Positions 12,728-13,145 of a stretch of DNA of 13,145 bases are shown here, in pieces. The stretch covers positions 1-13,145 of the forward strand of contig JBBIGZ010000074.1 of the NCBI GenBank assembly GCA_037447295.1, written 5' to 3'. The notes beneath the pieces are model-generated. The model saw only the letters and a list, made by a program, of their open reading frames with translations. It did not search any database and had not been told where the DNA came from. A program made the position numbers and the translations under genes. The stretch is from 630D-37 sp037447295. Its GTDB lineage: Bacteria > Chloroflexota > Anaerolineae > Anaerolineales > Villigracilaceae. Position 1 is the stretch's first letter; every line of letters starts with the position of its first letter.

Positions 12728-13145
12728 TTACTGTTTTAGTTGTGAAAATAGCAACGAAATGCCCTCCTCCGGCATAGCACAAACCTTCCGTTGCGCATCC
12801 GGAATGAATTCATCGGGGAAGAAATGGCGCAACAGCGAAAGTGCTACATTCCGTATGCTGCTCAACCCCAAGCCAATCCAGCGCCCATGGAGACGGTCTT
12901 CCTTCATCGTCACATCCCGAACATAAAACACCCGATTCGCAATCGTCCAATGCGCACGGAACAAGTGGGCAGCGTCTTGAACTTCCAGCGACCAGGCAAA
13001 CGCCGCTCCTGCCACCCACACGTGTACCTCCTCTTCTTCCCGACCGTTCTCCCAACGTCGACGCCGAATGCGCCCACACCATTGCATCCCCGGCCAACCA
13101 AAGTAGTGTGCAAATACTCCTGCATATCGGCTTCACACGGTACCA
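12728..13145 (-). pseudogene. Decayed ISAs1-like transposase, C-terminal remnant
   Basis: The 119-residue frame ending at 12728 contains FRAHWTIANRVFYVRDVTMKED followed by GLSSIRNVALSLLRH, matching the C-terminal signature of ISAs1-family (H-repeat-associated) DDE transposases, normally close to HWxIENxLHWVLDVTFxED and LRxxALNLL. The catalytic glutamate of the usual IEN is alanine here. Upstream, FGWPGMQWCGRIRRRRW continues in the same frame until a TGA at 13133-13135, while ADMQEYLHT in another frame gives the better continuation, so a frameshift lies near 13100-13115. The gene is also cut by the window edge. It is therefore a non-functional fragment, and the operon promoter begins 28 bases beyond its stop codon. 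Confidence 0.65.

Noticed and set aside
12627..12926. 99-codon plus-strand frame across the operon promoter
   Set aside because: Crosses promoter and transposase remnant on the opposite strand; no similarity to a protein family.

Overview
This window reads as bacterial DNA of moderate to high G+C. The gene content and layout resemble an environmental Chloroflexota (Anaerolineae-like) genome, but that placement is an inference from general resemblance; the window has no rRNA, tRNA or other taxonomic marker. The window falls into four parts.

(1) 1-3240, plus strand: a run of integron-type gene cassettes without an integrase in view (a CALIN-like array). It starts with the 3' part of a GH10 endo-xylanase gene. 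Next come a membrane-anchored protein with a phospholipase-D-like/DUF5919-like domain and a HEXXH zinc metallopeptidase-like protein. Each gene is followed by an imperfect palindrome with attC architecture (1254-1337, 2181-2252, 3156-3231). The xylanase gene is strongly AT-rich up to about 1120 and then switches abruptly to the base composition of its surroundings.

(2) 3240-5822: about 490 bases with no convincing gene and a strong stem-loop terminator at 3730-3762. Then, on the minus strand, a two-gene unit in which an Lrp/AsnC regulator (5077-5538) lies upstream of a saccharopine/lysine-dehydrogenase-family enzyme (3781-5013). The Lrp promoter sits so close to its ATG that the mRNA should be leaderless. 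A 60-base degenerate tandem repeat lies between this unit and lipA.

(3) 5823-6755, plus strand: lipA (lipoyl synthase), apparently with an almost leaderless promoter. It overlaps tail-to-tail by a few bases with alr on the other strand.

(4) 6752-12441, minus strand: one tight operon, in transcription order cysM, a JAMM/Mec+ peptidase, a 96-residue unknown three-cysteine protein, a CysO/MoaD-like sulfur carrier, a MoeZ-like E1-rhodanese fusion, a cystathionine beta-synthase with CBS domains, and alr (alanine racemase). The first genes make up a complete sulfur-carrier route to cysteine of the Mycobacterium CysO-CysM-Mec type. The E1-rhodanese loads sulfur on the carrier C-terminus, CysM builds cysteine on it, and the JAMM peptidase releases the amino acid. 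The carrier ends in Gly-Gly-Ala-Gln rather than Gly-Gly, so it should need trimming before use. A clear sigma70-type promoter (12673-12700) and a roughly 225-base, highly structured leader with mutually exclusive pairings and a terminator-like hairpin precede cysM, which points to attenuation control. Upstream of this, at the window edge, is a decayed, frameshifted ISAs1-like transposase remnant.

The best candidates for something new are the 96-residue protein fixed inside the sulfur-carrier operon, the cysM leader RNA, the pro-form of the carrier, and the membrane PLD-like cassette protein.
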